Shown here one piece after another: positions 1 through 8,614 of a DNA stretch of 64,000 nt. Under the pieces are notes generated by a model. The model searched no databases. It had not been told where the DNA came from and was given only the letters and a program-made list of their open reading frames with translations. The stretch is from Burkholderia pyrrocinia (lineage in GTDB: Bacteria; Pseudomonadota; Gammaproteobacteria; Burkholderiales; Burkholderiaceae): the NCBI RefSeq assembly GCF_018417535.1, contig NZ_CP070977.1, positions 124,001-188,000 on the forward strand, in the 5' to 3' direction. Positions within the stretch are counted from its first letter, which is position 1; each line of letters begins with the position of its first letter. The translations under genes were made by a program, and so were the position numbers.

Positions 1-121
1 GGCGATCGCGCGAAAAACGCGAACCGGACGGCGGTGTGGACAGCGCGCAGAGTATAGCAAACGCGCGGCGCATCGGCGGGTGGATTGTGCGCCGCCGTGC
101 GTATCGCGCGATCGGCCGCGC

Positions 122-304
122 TCAGAAATCGACGACGACGAAATCTTCCTTGCCCACGTCGCACAGCGGGCACCGCCAGTCGGCGGGAATGTCGGCGAAA
201 CGGGTGCCGGCTGCGATGCCCTCGTCGGGCAGCCCTTCCGCTTCGTTGTAGACCCACCCGCAAATCAGGCAGACCCAGCTCTGGTATTCGGTTACTTCGC
301 TCAT
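122..304 (-). CDS. Rubredoxin, 60 aa
   Basis: Small cytoplasmic one-iron electron carrier. The two Cys-x2-Cys knuckles that bind the single Fe are Cys12/Cys15 (VCLICGW) and Cys45/Cys48 (WRCPLCD), in the spacing normal for rubredoxins, and the 60-residue length fits one rubredoxin domain with no fused reductase. A longer reading upstream is open but has no family similarity, so I start at the ATG beginning MSEVTEYQSW. No reductase partner is visible beside it. It is divergent from the DUF4399 gene. Fold and iron binding are well supported by the motif; the physiological electron partner cannot be read from the sequence. Confidence 0.95.
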   Translation of the reverse strand: MSEVTEYQSWVCLICGWVYNEAEGLPDEGIAAGTRFADIPADWRCPLCDVGKEDFVVVDF

Positions 305-502
305 GTGGCGCTCGGGATAATGGAAACTCGGTGATGCCGCCCGCGGCCTGGCCGGCGGACGAAAGGCGCAATAGTACCGGAATTTCGCCGAACGCCTGCG
401 CAACGTCGTTTTAAACGTACGCATCGCGAACAATGGGTGTCGTCGCGTGTGGCGGGCTTGCAGTGTATGCTTCGTGGGCCTGTCAATCTGGAGGAGGAAA
501 CG

Positions 503-907
503 ATGCTCAACAGAAAGTGGATCGCGGGCGCGGTTTGTGTCGCGGCGCTGGCTGTGTCGACGCTCGCGCGCGCCGAAGCGCGCGTGTTCTTTGTCGAACC
601 GCAGGACGGCGCGACGGTGTCGAGTCCCGTGCACGTGAAGTTCGGTCTCGAAGGCATGGAGCTCAAGCCGGCCGGCGACATGACGCCAAATACGGGCCAC
701 CATCACCTGTTGATCGACGGCAAGCCGGTGCCGAAGGGCGATGTGATCCCGGCGACCGACCATTCGCTGCATTTCGGCAAGGGCCAGACCGAAACCGATG
801 TGAAGCTGCCGCCCGGCCAGCACACGCTGACGCTGCAGCTCGGCGACGGCGCGCACCGTTCGTACGGCCCCGAAATGAGTTCGACGATCACGGTCAACGT
901 GAAGTAA
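503..907 (+). CDS. DUF4399-type periplasmic protein, 134 aa
   Basis: The N-terminus is a classic Sec signal peptide (basic MLNRK, then a hydrophobic stretch) with an AxA-type cleavage site after about residue 24 (LARA). The mature part is a small beta-rich domain with GHHHLLIDGKPV in its middle, a histidine cluster typical of DUF4399; the fold is related to periplasmic metal-handling or carbohydrate-binding domains, but no function is established. A strong Shine-Dalgarno (GGAGGAAA) lies 4 to 5 bases before the ATG and fixes the start. It stands alone between rubredoxin and a repeat-filled intergenic region. Family assignment is by recognition of the HHH pattern and overall shape. Confidence 0.8.
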   Translation: MLNRKWIAGAVCVAALAVSTLARAEARVFFVEPQDGATVSSPVHVKFGLEGMELKPAGDMTPNTGHHHLLIDGKPVPKGDVIPATDHSLHFGKGQTETDVKLPPGQHTLTLQLGDGAHRSYGPEMSSTITVNVK

Positions 908-1006
908 CCGCGTATCCCGCGCCGGCGCCCGGTGCGCCAGGCGCGGGATGGCCGATCCACCGGCCGCGGGCATCCGGCCGGCATTCGTCCGTACACTTGG
1001 TCGCGC

Positions 1007-1104
1007 GCAACCCGCAGCCCGCAGCCCGCAGCCCGCAGCCCGCAGCCCGCAACCCGCAACCCGCAACCCGCAACCCGCAACCCGCAACCCGCAACCCGCA
1101 ACCC
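1007..1104. repeat. 7-bp tandem repeat, 14 copies in two sequence blocks
   Basis: Counted directly: one GCAACCC, five GCAGCCC, then eight GCAACCC, with no interruptions, 98 bp in all. The first and third blocks differ from the middle one by a single A/G position, so the array is a two-allele mosaic, as slippage or unequal exchange would produce. It lies about 140 bp upstream of the uup -10 candidate. A 7-bp unit is outside any reading frame constraint, so this is a non-coding microsatellite. Confidence 0.95.
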
Positions 1105-1245
1105 GCACCCACAGCCGGCATCCGGCGCAGGAAACCGGCCGCAAGCCGTACATGACACCGCTCCACCGCACCGCGCCGACGCGGTTCGAGCGCCGCTCGC
1201 AGGCCTAGTCCATCCGGCCATGCCGGTGGCGATGCCCGCGACCGG

Positions 1246-1251
1246 TACAAT
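1246..1251 (+). promoter_or_regulatory. -10-like hexamer (TACAAT) for uup
   Basis: GGTACAAT lies 34 bases before the uup start codon. The same GGTACAAT string occurs upstream of the MocR gene and the first cytochrome c gene, which supports its being a sigma-70 -10 element. No convincing -35 was seen. Confidence 0.45.
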
Positions 1252-1285
1252 GGGCGCTTCCGATTCCTCTCTCCGCCGTCTCCCC

Positions 1286-3235
1286 ATGTCGCTCTATTCC
1301 ATTACCGGCGCGCAGCTCGCGTTCGGTCACGTCGCGTTGCTCGATCACGCGGATTTCTCGCTGGAAGCCGGCGAGCGCGTCGGCCTGATCGGCCGCAACG
1401 GCGCGGGCAAGTCGTCGCTGCTGAAGATCGTCGCCGGCCTCGCGAAGCCCGACGACGGGCTGGTCACGCGCCAGCAGGAACTGGTGACGGTCTATGTGCC
1501 GCAGGAACCCGAATTCGAGCCGGGCGCGACGGTATTCGACGCGGTCGCGTCGGGGCTCACGCACACGCGCGAATTGCTCGAAGAATACGATTCGATCGTG
1601 CACCGCCTAGCGGATATACCGGAAGGCGCCGAGCACGATGCGCTGCTCGCGCGGATGAATGCGCTGCAGTCGTCTCTCGACGCGCACGACGCGTGGAACT
1701 GGCGCACGCGCGTGTCGATGACGCTCGCGCAGATCGGCCTGTCGGACGGCGACGCGAGCGTCGACGCGCTGTCGGGCGGGATGCAGAAGCGCGTCGCGCT
1801 GGCGCGTGCGCTGGTGCTGCAGCCCGACGTGCTGTTGCTCGACGAACCGACCAACCACCTCGACTTCGACGGCATCCGCTGGCTGGAAGAACTGCTTGTC
1901 GCGCAGCGCGCGGGCCTGCTGTTCATCACCCACGATCGCGCGTTCCTCGACCGCGTCGCGACGCGCATCGTCGAGCTCGATCGCGGCCGGCTGCTGTCGT
2001 ACCCGGGCAATTTCTCCGCGTACCAGACGCGCAAGGCGCAGCAGCTCGAAGTCGAGCGCGTGGAAAACGACAAGTTCGACAAGCTGCTTGCGCAGGAAGA
2101 AGTGTGGATCCGCAAGGGTGTCGAGGCGCGCCGCACGCGCAGCGTCGGCCGCATTGCGCGGCTCGAGCAGATGCGCTACGAGCGCGCGGAGCGCCGCAAC
2201 ACGCAGGGCAACGTGAAGCTCGACGTCGCGCAGGGCGAGAAGTCCGGCAAGATCGTCGCGGAGCTGACCGACGTGACGAAGCGTTACGGCGGCCGCACGG
2301 TCGTCGATTGCATCTCGACGACGGTCATGCGCGGCGACAAGATCGGCTTCGTCGGCCCGAACGGCGCGGGCAAGACCACGCTGCTCAAGCTGATCCTCGG
2401 CGAACTGAAACCCGACGAAGGCACGGTGCGCACCGGCACGAACCTGCAGGTCGCGTATTTCGACCAGATGCGCGCACAGCTCGACCAGGAGAAGAGCCTC
2501 GCGGATACCATCAGCCCCGGCAGCGAATGGGTCGAGATCGGCGGCGTGCGCAAGCACGTGATGAGCTACCTCGGCGACTTCCTGTTCGCGCCGGAACGCG
2601 CGCGTTCGCCGGTGAAGTCGCTGTCGGGCGGCGAGCGCAACCGGCTGCTGCTCGCGCGCCTGTTCGCGCGTCCGGCCAACGTGCTGGTGCTCGACGAACC
2701 GACCAACGACCTCGACATCCCGACGCTCGAACTGCTCGAAGAGCTGCTGGCCGACTACGACGGCACGGTGCTGCTCGTGAGCCACGATCGCGCGTTCCTC
2801 GACAACGTCGTGACGTCGGTGATCGCGGCCGAGGGCGACGGCAAGTGGCGCGAATATGTCGGCGGCTTCACCGACTGGCAGATCCAGAGCGCGCGCGCGG
2901 AGCAGCTCGCGCAGCAGGATGCCGCGAAGCGCGCGGTCAAGGAAGCGGTGCCCGTCAAGGAAGAGCCGGCGAAGAGTGCCGCGGGCCGCAATGCTCAGCG
3001 CACGGTGAAGCTGTCGTTCAACGAGCAGCGCGAACTCGATTCGCTGCCGGAGAAGATCGCCGCGCTCGAAGAGGAGCAGAAGACGATCAATGCGCGGCTC
3101 GACGACGGTTCGATTTTCGCGAAGGATCCGCAGGAAGGCACGCGCCTGACCGAGCGGTTTGCGGCGATCGACGACGAATTGCTCGCCGCGCTCGAACGGT
3201 GGGAAACGCTCGAGGCGAAGCGCAAGCCGGCATGA
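1286..3235 (+). CDS. uup: ABC-F ATPase, Uup-type, 649 aa
   Basis: Soluble tandem ABC ATPase without membrane segments. First cassette: Walker A GRNGAGKS at residues 36-43, signature LSGGMQKRVALARAL, Walker B VLLLDEPTNHLD. Second cassette: GPNGAGKTTLLKL, LSGGERNRLLLARLF, VLVLDEPTNDLD. A charged, coiled-coil-like tail follows (about the last 100 residues), as in Uup. ABC-F proteins act on ribosomes or nucleic acids; E. coli Uup affects transposon excision and translation, so the exact role here is inferred from family. The start at MSLYSITGAQ matches where the first cassette begins; the longer open frame upstream runs through the 7-bp repeat and is not protein-like. It precedes parE by 243 bp in the same direction. 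Confidence 0.9.
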   Translation: MSLYSITGAQLAFGHVALLDHADFSLEAGERVGLIGRNGAGKSSLLKIVAGLAKPDDGLVTRQQELVTVYVPQEPEFEPGATVFDAVASGLTHTRELLEEYDSIVHRLADIPEGAEHDALLARMNALQSSLDAHDAWNWRTRVSMTLAQIGLSDGDASVDALSGGMQKRVALARALVLQPDVLLLDEPTNHLDFDGIRWLEELLVAQRAGLLFITHDRAFLDRVATRIVELDRGRLLSYPGNFSAYQTRKAQQLEVERVENDKFDKLLAQEEVWIRKGVEARRTRSVGRIARLEQMRYERAERRNTQGNVKLDVAQGEKSGKIVAELTDVTKRYGGRTVVDCISTTVMRGDKIGFVGPNGAGKTTLLKLILGELKPDEGTVRTGTNLQVAYFDQMRAQLDQEKSLADTISPGSEWVEIGGVRKHVMSYLGDFLFAPERARSPVKSLSGGERNRLLLARLFARPANVLVLDEPTNDLDIPTLELLEELLADYDGTVLLVSHDRAFLDNVVTSVIAAEGDGKWREYVGGFTDWQIQSARAEQLAQQDAAKRAVKEAVPVKEEPAKSAAGRNAQRTVKLSFNEQRELDSLPEKIAALEEEQKTINARLDDGSIFAKDPQEGTRLTERFAAIDDELLAALERWETLEAKRKPA

Positions 3236-3413
3236 CGCGCGCAAGGCGCCGCGCGGTCGACGGTGGCCGCGCGACGATCTCGCGATTGGCGTGCCACGCG
3301 GAACCAGTAAAATACCGCGCGTCCCGGGTAGCGCAGCGCACGCCGCGCGCCCGCTTTCGGAGCAGTCCAAGCACACCGTTGTTTCGATTCGCTTTTTTAC
3401 GGAACTCAACGTT

Positions 3414-3448
3414 TTGTCCACGACGTTATCCACACCAGGTGTGGACAA
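3414..3448. promoter_or_regulatory. Three DnaA-box-like sites upstream of parE
   Basis: TTGTCCACG (3414-3422), TTATCCACA (3426-3434, a perfect match to the canonical DnaA box) and TGTGGACAA (3440-3448, the complement of TTGTCCACA) are packed in 35 bp. The last two face each other and form a palindrome, TCCACACC-A-GGTGTGGA (3429-3445). The cluster ends 30 bases before the parE ATG, a position suited to transcriptional control. No AT-rich unwinding region or other origin genes are nearby, so this is not an oriC call. Confidence 0.65.
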
Positions 3449-3478
3449 CGTCCCGATGAATGACGAAATTCAGCGCCT

Positions 3479-5461
3479 ATGTCAACGAAGAAACCCAGCG
3501 CGGCCTATAGCGAAGCATCGATCAAGGTGCTCAAGGGTCTCGAGCCGGTCAAGCAGCGGCCCGGCATGTACACCCGTACCGAGAATCCGCTGCACATCAT
3601 CCAGGAAGTCATCGACAACGCATCCGACGAGGCGCTCGGCGGCTACGGCAAGCAGATCACGGTCACGCTGCACGCCGATCAGTCGGTATCGGTCGACGAC
3701 GACGGCCGCGGCATCCCGTTCGGCATGCACCCCGAGGAAGGCGTGCCGGTCGTCGAGATCGTGTTCACGCGCCTGCATGCGGGCGGCAAGTTCGACAAGG
3801 CCGCGGGCGGCGCGTATACGTTCTCGGGCGGCCTGCACGGCGTCGGCGTGTCGGTGACGAATGCGCTCGCGACGCGCCTCGACGTGACGGTCTGGCGCGA
3901 CGGCAAGATCGCCGAGCTCGGCTTCGCCGAAGGCGATGTCGTGAAGCCGCTCACGACGCAGAGCGCGGGCCGCGGCGAGAAGAAATCCGGCACGCGCGTG
4001 CAGGTGTGGCCGAATCCGAAGTACTTCGATTCGCCGAACCTGCCGCTCGGCGAACTGCAGCGCCTGCTGCGCTCGAAGGCCGTGCTGCTGCCGGGCGTCG
4101 AGGTCGTGTTCGTCAACGAAAAGACCGGCGAGCGCCAGACGTGGAAGTACGAGGACGGCCTGCGCGGCTACCTGCTCGACGAAATGAACGGCAGCGAGCT
4201 GCTGATCCCGTTGTTCGAAGGCGAGCGTTTCGCCGATTCGCGCTCGGGCGACGATACCTTTGCCGAGGGCGAGGGCGCATCGTGGGTCGTCGCATGGAGC
4301 GAGGAGGGCTCGCTCGTACGCGAGTCGTACGTGAACCTGATCCCGACGCCGGCCGGCGGCACGCACGAGTCGGGCTTGCGCGATGGCCTGTACCAGGCCG
4401 TGAAGAGCTTCGTCGAGCTGCACAACCTGCAGCCGAAGGGCGTGAAGCTGCTCGCGGAAGACGTGTTCGCGCGCGTGTCGTTCGTGCTGTCCGCGAAGGT
4501 GCTCGATCCGCAGTTCCAGGGGCAGATCAAGGAACGCCTGAACAGCCGCGACGCGGTGAAGCTCGTGTCGTCGTTCTCGCGTCCCGCGCTCGAACTGTGG
4601 CTGAACCAGCACGTCGAGCACGGCAAGAAGCTGGCCGAACTCGTGATCAAGCAGGCGCAGGCGCGCACGCGCGCGGGCCAGAAGGTCGAGAAGCGCAAGA
4701 GCTCGGGCGTCGCGGTGCTGCCCGGCAAGCTGACCGACTGCGAGACCGAGGACATCGCGCGCAACGAGCTGTTCCTCGTCGAGGGCGACTCGGCGGGCGG
4801 CTCCGCGAAGATGGGCCGCGACAAGGAATACCAGGCGATCCTGCCGCTGCGCGGCAAGGTGCTGAATACGTGGGAAACCGAGCGCGACCGCCTGTTCGCG
4901 AACAACGAAGTGCACGACATCTCGGTCGCCATCGGTGTCGATCCGCACAGCCCGGATGACAGCGTCGACCTGTCGAACCTGCGCTACGGCAAGATCTGCA
5001 TCCTGTCGGACGCGGACGTCGACGGCTCGCACATCCAGGTACTGCTGCTCACGCTGTTCTTCAAGCATTTCCCGCAACTGATCGAGCGCGGCCATGTATG
5101 CGTCGCGCGGCCGCCGCTGTTCCGCGTCGATGCACCGGCGCGCGGCAAGAAGGCCGCGCAGAAGCTCTACGCGCTCGACGACGGCGAGCTGGAAGCGATC
5201 CTCGACAAGCTGCGCAAGGACGGCGTGCGCGAGACCCAGTGGAGCATCAGCCGCTTCAAGGGTCTCGGCGAAATGAGCGCGGAGCAGCTGTGGGACACGA
5301 CGATGAACCCCGACACGCGCCGCCTGATGCCGGTGAAGCTCGGCGAGCTCGACTACGAGGCGACCGTCGCGCGGATGACGATGCTGATGGGCAAGGGCGA
5401 GGCAGCCGCGCGGCGCGGCTGGCTCGAGGAAAAGGGCAACGACGTCGAAGCGGATATCTAG
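3479..5461 (+). CDS. parE: DNA topoisomerase IV subunit B
   Basis: ATPase subunit of topoisomerase IV, which decatenates daughter chromosomes. GHKL ATPase elements are present: EVIDNASDEALGG (Asn and Asp for Mg-ATP), DDDGRGIP and the GGLHGVGVSVTNAL lid. The TOPRIM domain has EGDSAGGSAKMGRDK with Glu435 and the DADVDGSHI acidic triad (Asp511, 513, 515). The C-terminus ends with the RFKGLGEMSAEQLWDTT motif. At 660 residues it is the right size for ParE rather than GyrB, which carries a large insert in many proteobacteria. parC follows after 78 bp in the same direction, so the two likely form one unit, with a GC-rich hairpin between them. Confidence 0.97.
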   Translation: MSTKKPSAAYSEASIKVLKGLEPVKQRPGMYTRTENPLHIIQEVIDNASDEALGGYGKQITVTLHADQSVSVDDDGRGIPFGMHPEEGVPVVEIVFTRLHAGGKFDKAAGGAYTFSGGLHGVGVSVTNALATRLDVTVWRDGKIAELGFAEGDVVKPLTTQSAGRGEKKSGTRVQVWPNPKYFDSPNLPLGELQRLLRSKAVLLPGVEVVFVNEKTGERQTWKYEDGLRGYLLDEMNGSELLIPLFEGERFADSRSGDDTFAEGEGASWVVAWSEEGSLVRESYVNLIPTPAGGTHESGLRDGLYQAVKSFVELHNLQPKGVKLLAEDVFARVSFVLSAKVLDPQFQGQIKERLNSRDAVKLVSSFSRPALELWLNQHVEHGKKLAELVIKQAQARTRAGQKVEKRKSSGVAVLPGKLTDCETEDIARNELFLVEGDSAGGSAKMGRDKEYQAILPLRGKVLNTWETERDRLFANNEVHDISVAIGVDPHSPDDSVDLSNLRYGKICILSDADVDGSHIQVLLLTLFFKHFPQLIERGHVCVARPPLFRVDAPARGKKAAQKLYALDDGELEAILDKLRKDGVRETQWSISRFKGLGEMSAEQLWDTTMNPDTRRLMPVKLGELDYEATVARMTMLMGKGEAAARRGWLEEKGNDVEADI

Positions 5462-5485
5462 GCGGACTCAATCAGTGCCCCGCGC

Positions 5486-5506
5486 GGCCGGGCATGACGC
5501 CCGGCC
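5486..5506 (+). promoter_or_regulatory. Hairpin between parE and parC
   Basis: Perfect 8-bp inverted repeat GGCCGGGC / GCCCGGCC with a 5-base loop and no following T-run. It could stabilise the parE message end or reduce readthrough into parC; it is not a complete intrinsic terminator. Confidence 0.45.
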
Positions 5507-5539
5507 CGGCCTCACGCCACTTACGAATACGGAATTCAG

Positions 5540-7861
5540 ATGGACGACAACACTTCCGATCTCTTTGCCAGCCCCGACGCGCCCGAGAGCGACGCGCTGA
5601 CGCTCGGCAACTACGCGGAGCAGGCGTATCTCAGCTACGCGGTCAGCGTCGTGAAGAGCCGCGCGCTGCCCGACGTGTGCGACGGCCAGAAGCCGGTGCA
5701 GCGCCGGATTCTGTTCGCGATGAACGAAATGGGCCTCGGCCCGGACGCGAAGCCGGTGAAGTCGGCGCGCGTGGTCGGCGACGTGCTCGGTAAATACCAC
5801 CCGCACGGCGACCAGTCGGCGTACGACGCGCTCGTGCGTCTCGCGCAGGATTTCTCGCTGCGCTACCCGCTGATCGACGGGCAGGGCAACTTCGGCTCGC
5901 GCGACGGCGACGGCGCGGCGGCAATGCGGTACACCGAAGCGCGGCTCACGCCGATCGCGAAGCTGCTGCTCGACGAGATCGACCAGGGCACGGTCGACTT
6001 CATGCCGAACTACGACGGCTCGTTCGACGAACCGAAGACGCTGCCGAGCCGCATGCCGTTCGTGCTGCTGAACGGCGCGTCGGGCATCGCGGTCGGCCTC
6101 GCGACGGAAATCCCGTCGCACAACCTGCGCGAAGTCGCGGCCGCGGCGGTCTCGCTGATCCGCAATCCGAAGCTCACGCACGCGGAGCTGATGAACCTGA
6201 TCCCGGGCCCGGATTTCCCGGGCGGCGGCCAGATCATCTCGAGCGACACCGAAATCGCGGCGGCCTACGAAACGGGCCGCGGCAGCCTGAAGGTGCGCGC
6301 ACGCTGGAAGATCGAGGATCTCGCGCGCGGCCAGTGGCAACTCGTCGTCACCGAGCTGCCGCCGAGCACGTCGGGCCAGAAGGTGCTCGAGGAAATCGAG
6401 GAACTGACCAACCCGAAGCTCAAGCTCGGCAAGAAGACGCTGACGCCCGAGCAGCTCAACACGAAGAAGGCGATGCTCGACCTGCTCGACGCGGTGCGCG
6501 ACGAGTCGGGCAAGGAAGCGGCGGTGCGGCTCGTGTTCGAGCCGAAGTCGCGCACGATCGACCAGACGGAATTCGTGAATACGCTGCTCGCGTACACGAG
6601 CCTCGAATCGAACGCGACGCTGAACCTCGTGATGATCGGCGCCGACGGCCGGCCGGGCCAGAAGGGCCTGCTGACGATCCTCGACGAATGGGTGAAGTTC
6701 CGCCAGCTGACGATGACGCGGCGCACGCGCCATCGTCTCGCGAAGGTCGACGACCGCATCCATATCCTCGAAGGGCGGATGATCGTCTTCCTGAACATCG
6801 ACGAGGTGATCCGCATCATCCGCGAGTCGGACGAGCCGAAGTCGGCGCTGATGAGCGCATTCGGCCTCAGCGAACGGCAGGCCGAGGACATTCTCGAAAT
6901 CCGCCTGCGCCAGCTCGCGCGGCTCGAGAAGATCAAGATCGAGAAGGAACTCGAAGCGCTGCGCGACGAGAAGGCGAAGCTCGAGGAGCTGCTCGCGAAC
7001 GAAAGCGCGATGAAGCGGCTGATGATCAAGGAGATCGAGGCCGACGCGAAGCAGTACGGCGACGACCGCCGCACGCTGATCCAGCAGGAAAAGCGCGCGA
7101 CGTTCGAGGCGAAGGTGGTCGACGAGCCGGTGACGGTCGTCGTGTCGCAGAAGGGCTGGGTGCGCGCGCTGAAGGGCCACGGGCTCGACCCGGCCGGCTT
7201 CACGTTCAAGGCCGGCGACCACCTGTACGCGGCGTTCCAGTGCCGCACGCCGGACCGGCTGATCGCGTGGGGCAGCAGCGGCCGCGTGTACTCGGTCGAC
7301 GTGTCGGTGCTGCCGGGCGGGCGCGGGGACGGCGTGCCGGTCACGTCGCTGATCGAGCTCGAATCGGGCTCGCACCTGATGCACTACTACGCGGCGCCGG
7401 CCGACCAGCAACTGCTGCTCGCATCGAGCAACGGCTTCGGCTTCCTCGCGAAGGTCGGCGACATGGTGAGCCGCGTGAAGGCCGGCAAGGCGTTCATGAC
7501 GATCGATACGGGCGCGGTGCCGCTCGCGCCGATGCCCGTGCTGCCGAACGCGACGCAGGTCGCGTGCCTGTCGAGCGGCGGCCGGCTGCTCGTGTTCGGG
7601 ATGGACGAGATGAAGACGCTGTCCGGCGGCGGCCGCGGCGTGATCCTGATGGCGCTCGACGACAAGGAAACGCTCGTGCAGGCGCTCGCGATCGATCCGG
7701 CGGGCGTCGTGCTGGTCGGCACCGGCCGTGGCGGCAAGGCGCAGGACGACACGCTGTCGTACGCCGGGCTCGCGCCGCATATCGGCAAGCGCGCACGCAA
7801 GGGTCGCGCGCCGGAGTCGAAGCTCAAGGTCGTCAACGAGCTGCGTCCGCTGCTCGGCTGA
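5540..7861 (+). CDS. parC: DNA topoisomerase IV subunit A
   Basis: Breakage-reunion subunit partnering ParE. The catalytic tyrosine is Tyr131 in [14 protein letters not shown], preceded by [12 protein letters not shown]. The helix around [14 protein letters not shown] is the quinolone-resistance-determining region; by alignment with E. coli ParC, the Ser80 position is Gln92 here and Glu84 is Asp96. A long coiled-coil segment (about residues 440-520) is followed by a C-terminal beta-pinwheel, but the GyrA-box QRRGGKG motif is absent, as expected for ParC rather than GyrA. Length 773 residues is normal. It lies 78 bp after parE and is followed by a good intrinsic terminator. Confidence 0.97.
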   Translation: MDDNTSDLFASPDAPESDALTLGNYAEQAYLSYAVSVVKSRALPDVCDGQKPVQRRILFAMNEMGLGPDAKPVKSARVVGDVLGKYHPHGDQSAYDALVRLAQDFSLRYPLIDGQGNFGSRDGDGAAAMRYTEARLTPIAKLLLDEIDQGTVDFMPNYDGSFDEPKTLPSRMPFVLLNGASGIAVGLATEIPSHNLREVAAAAVSLIRNPKLTHAELMNLIPGPDFPGGGQIISSDTEIAAAYETGRGSLKVRARWKIEDLARGQWQLVVTELPPSTSGQKVLEEIEELTNPKLKLGKKTLTPEQLNTKKAMLDLLDAVRDESGKEAAVRLVFEPKSRTIDQTEFVNTLLAYTSLESNATLNLVMIGADGRPGQKGLLTILDEWVKFRQLTMTRRTRHRLAKVDDRIHILEGRMIVFLNIDEVIRIIRESDEPKSALMSAFGLSERQAEDILEIRLRQLARLEKIKIEKELEALRDEKAKLEELLANESAMKRLMIKEIEADAKQYGDDRRTLIQQEKRATFEAKVVDEPVTVVVSQKGWVRALKGHGLDPAGFTFKAGDHLYAAFQCRTPDRLIAWGSSGRVYSVDVSVLPGGRGDGVPVTSLIELESGSHLMHYYAAPADQQLLLASSNGFGFLAKVGDMVSRVKAGKAFMTIDTGAVPLAPMPVLPNATQVACLSSGGRLLVFGMDEMKTLSGGGRGVILMALDDKETLVQALAIDPAGVVLVGTGRGGKAQDDTLSYAGLAPHIGKRARKGRAPESKLKVVNELRPLLG

Positions 7862-7897
7862 CGCCACGCGCGATCGTCCGGTTCGGCCGCGATCGAA

Positions 7898-7936
7898 GGC
7901 CGCACCTCCGCTTCGGCGGACGTGCGGCCTTTTCTT
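7898..7936 (+). terminator. Intrinsic terminator after parC
   Basis: GGCCGCAC (7898-7905) pairs with GTGCGGCC (7922-7929); the loop is itself foldable (CCGCTTCGGCGG). A T-rich tract, TTTTCTTTT, follows. It lies about 40 bases after the parC stop codon. Confidence 0.85.
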
Positions 7937-8107
7937 TTGGGCTGCGGATTCGGGTAAGCAAGCGTGGCGCTGTCACGCGGAACTTGCAAAATATTGTGAA
8001 ATCGCGCCTGGGGCCTGAACCGAGCGGCGACGGGCCGGTCGAACGTCGCTTGATGCCGCGTGTGACGCGGCCGTTCGCCGCACCCAACCCATCACAGGAT
8101 TGCCCCC

Positions 8108-8566
8108 ATGTCCCACGCTGTTGCCGTCGCGCTGTTTCTTCATCTGCTGGCTGTTGCCGTGTGGGTGGGCGGGATGGTCTTTGCGAACTTCTGCCTGCGT
8201 CCGGCGCTGTCCGACCTGTCGCCGCAGCTCCGGTTGCCGCTGATCGAAGGCGTGTTCGGCCGCTTCTTCAACTGGGTGTCGGGTTCGGTGATCGTGATCC
8301 TGCTGTCCGGCGGCTTCCTGCTCGTGGAATTCGGCGGTGCGCACGCGACGTGGTCGCTGCACGCGATGGCCGGGCTCGGCGTCGTGATGATGCTGATCTT
8401 CGGGCACATCCGCTTCGCGCTGTTCCCGCGCATCCGCCGCGCGGTGCAGGCGCAGAACTGGCCGGACGGCGCGCGCGCGGTGAACGCGATGCGCCTGCTC
8501 GTCGTCGTGAACCTCGTGCTCGGTGTCGTCACGGTCGGCGCGGCCGTGCTGTCGCGCGGTTTCTGA
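8108..8566 (+). CDS. CopD-like integral membrane protein, 152 aa
   Basis: Four predicted transmembrane helices: residues about 4-26 (AVAVALFLHLLAVAVWVGG), 58-76, 84-105 and 128-148. The first helix holds His12 and the WVGGMVF pattern seen in CopD and related membrane proteins; a further His is in helix 3 (WSLHAMAG) and in GHIRFALFPRIRR. CopD is associated with copper uptake, but many such small homologues have no tested function, and no cop genes are adjacent. The stop is followed by a perfect 13-bp inverted repeat shared with the convergent LysR gene. Family call is moderate; substrate unknown. Confidence 0.65.
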   Translation: MSHAVAVALFLHLLAVAVWVGGMVFANFCLRPALSDLSPQLRLPLIEGVFGRFFNWVSGSVIVILLSGGFLLVEFGGAHATWSLHAMAGLGVVMMLIFGHIRFALFPRIRRAVQAQNWPDGARAVNAMRLLVVVNLVLGVVTVGAAVLSRGF

Positions 8567-8573
8567 CCTTCGG

Positions 8574-8612
8574 GCGCAGGCCGGCGCCAACCGCAGGTAC
8601 GCCGGCCTGCGC
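8574..8612. terminator. Shared hairpin between convergent copD-like and lysR genes
   Basis: Perfect 13-bp inverted repeat GCGCAGGCCGGCG / CGCCGGCCTGCGC with a 13-base loop, between two gene ends that face each other. There is no T-run on either side, so it is a stability or bidirectional pause structure rather than a textbook terminator. Confidence 0.55.
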
Positions 8613-8614
8613 CG

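Larger units (their letters stand above)
908..1285. other. 378-bp intergenic region before uup
   Basis: No credible gene. It holds the 7-bp tandem repeat at 1007-1104 and, near its right end, a TACAAT -10-like hexamer for uup. Apparent ORFs here (proteins made of repeated PATRNPQ-type residues) exist only because a 7-bp unit cycles through all three frames without making a stop codon. Confidence 0.7.

Noticed and set aside
1007..1104. CRISPR array
   Set aside because: The repeats are 7 bp, contiguous and without spacers.
932..1285. N-terminal extension of Uup through the 7-bp repeat
   Set aside because: A 7-bp repeat without stops keeps any frame open; the peptide (PATRNPQ repeats) is not like an ABC-F N-terminus.
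3414..3448. Chromosomal or plasmid replication origin
   Set aside because: Only three DnaA boxes, no AT-rich unwinding element, no dnaA, dnaN, repA or parAB nearby; a regulatory role fits better.
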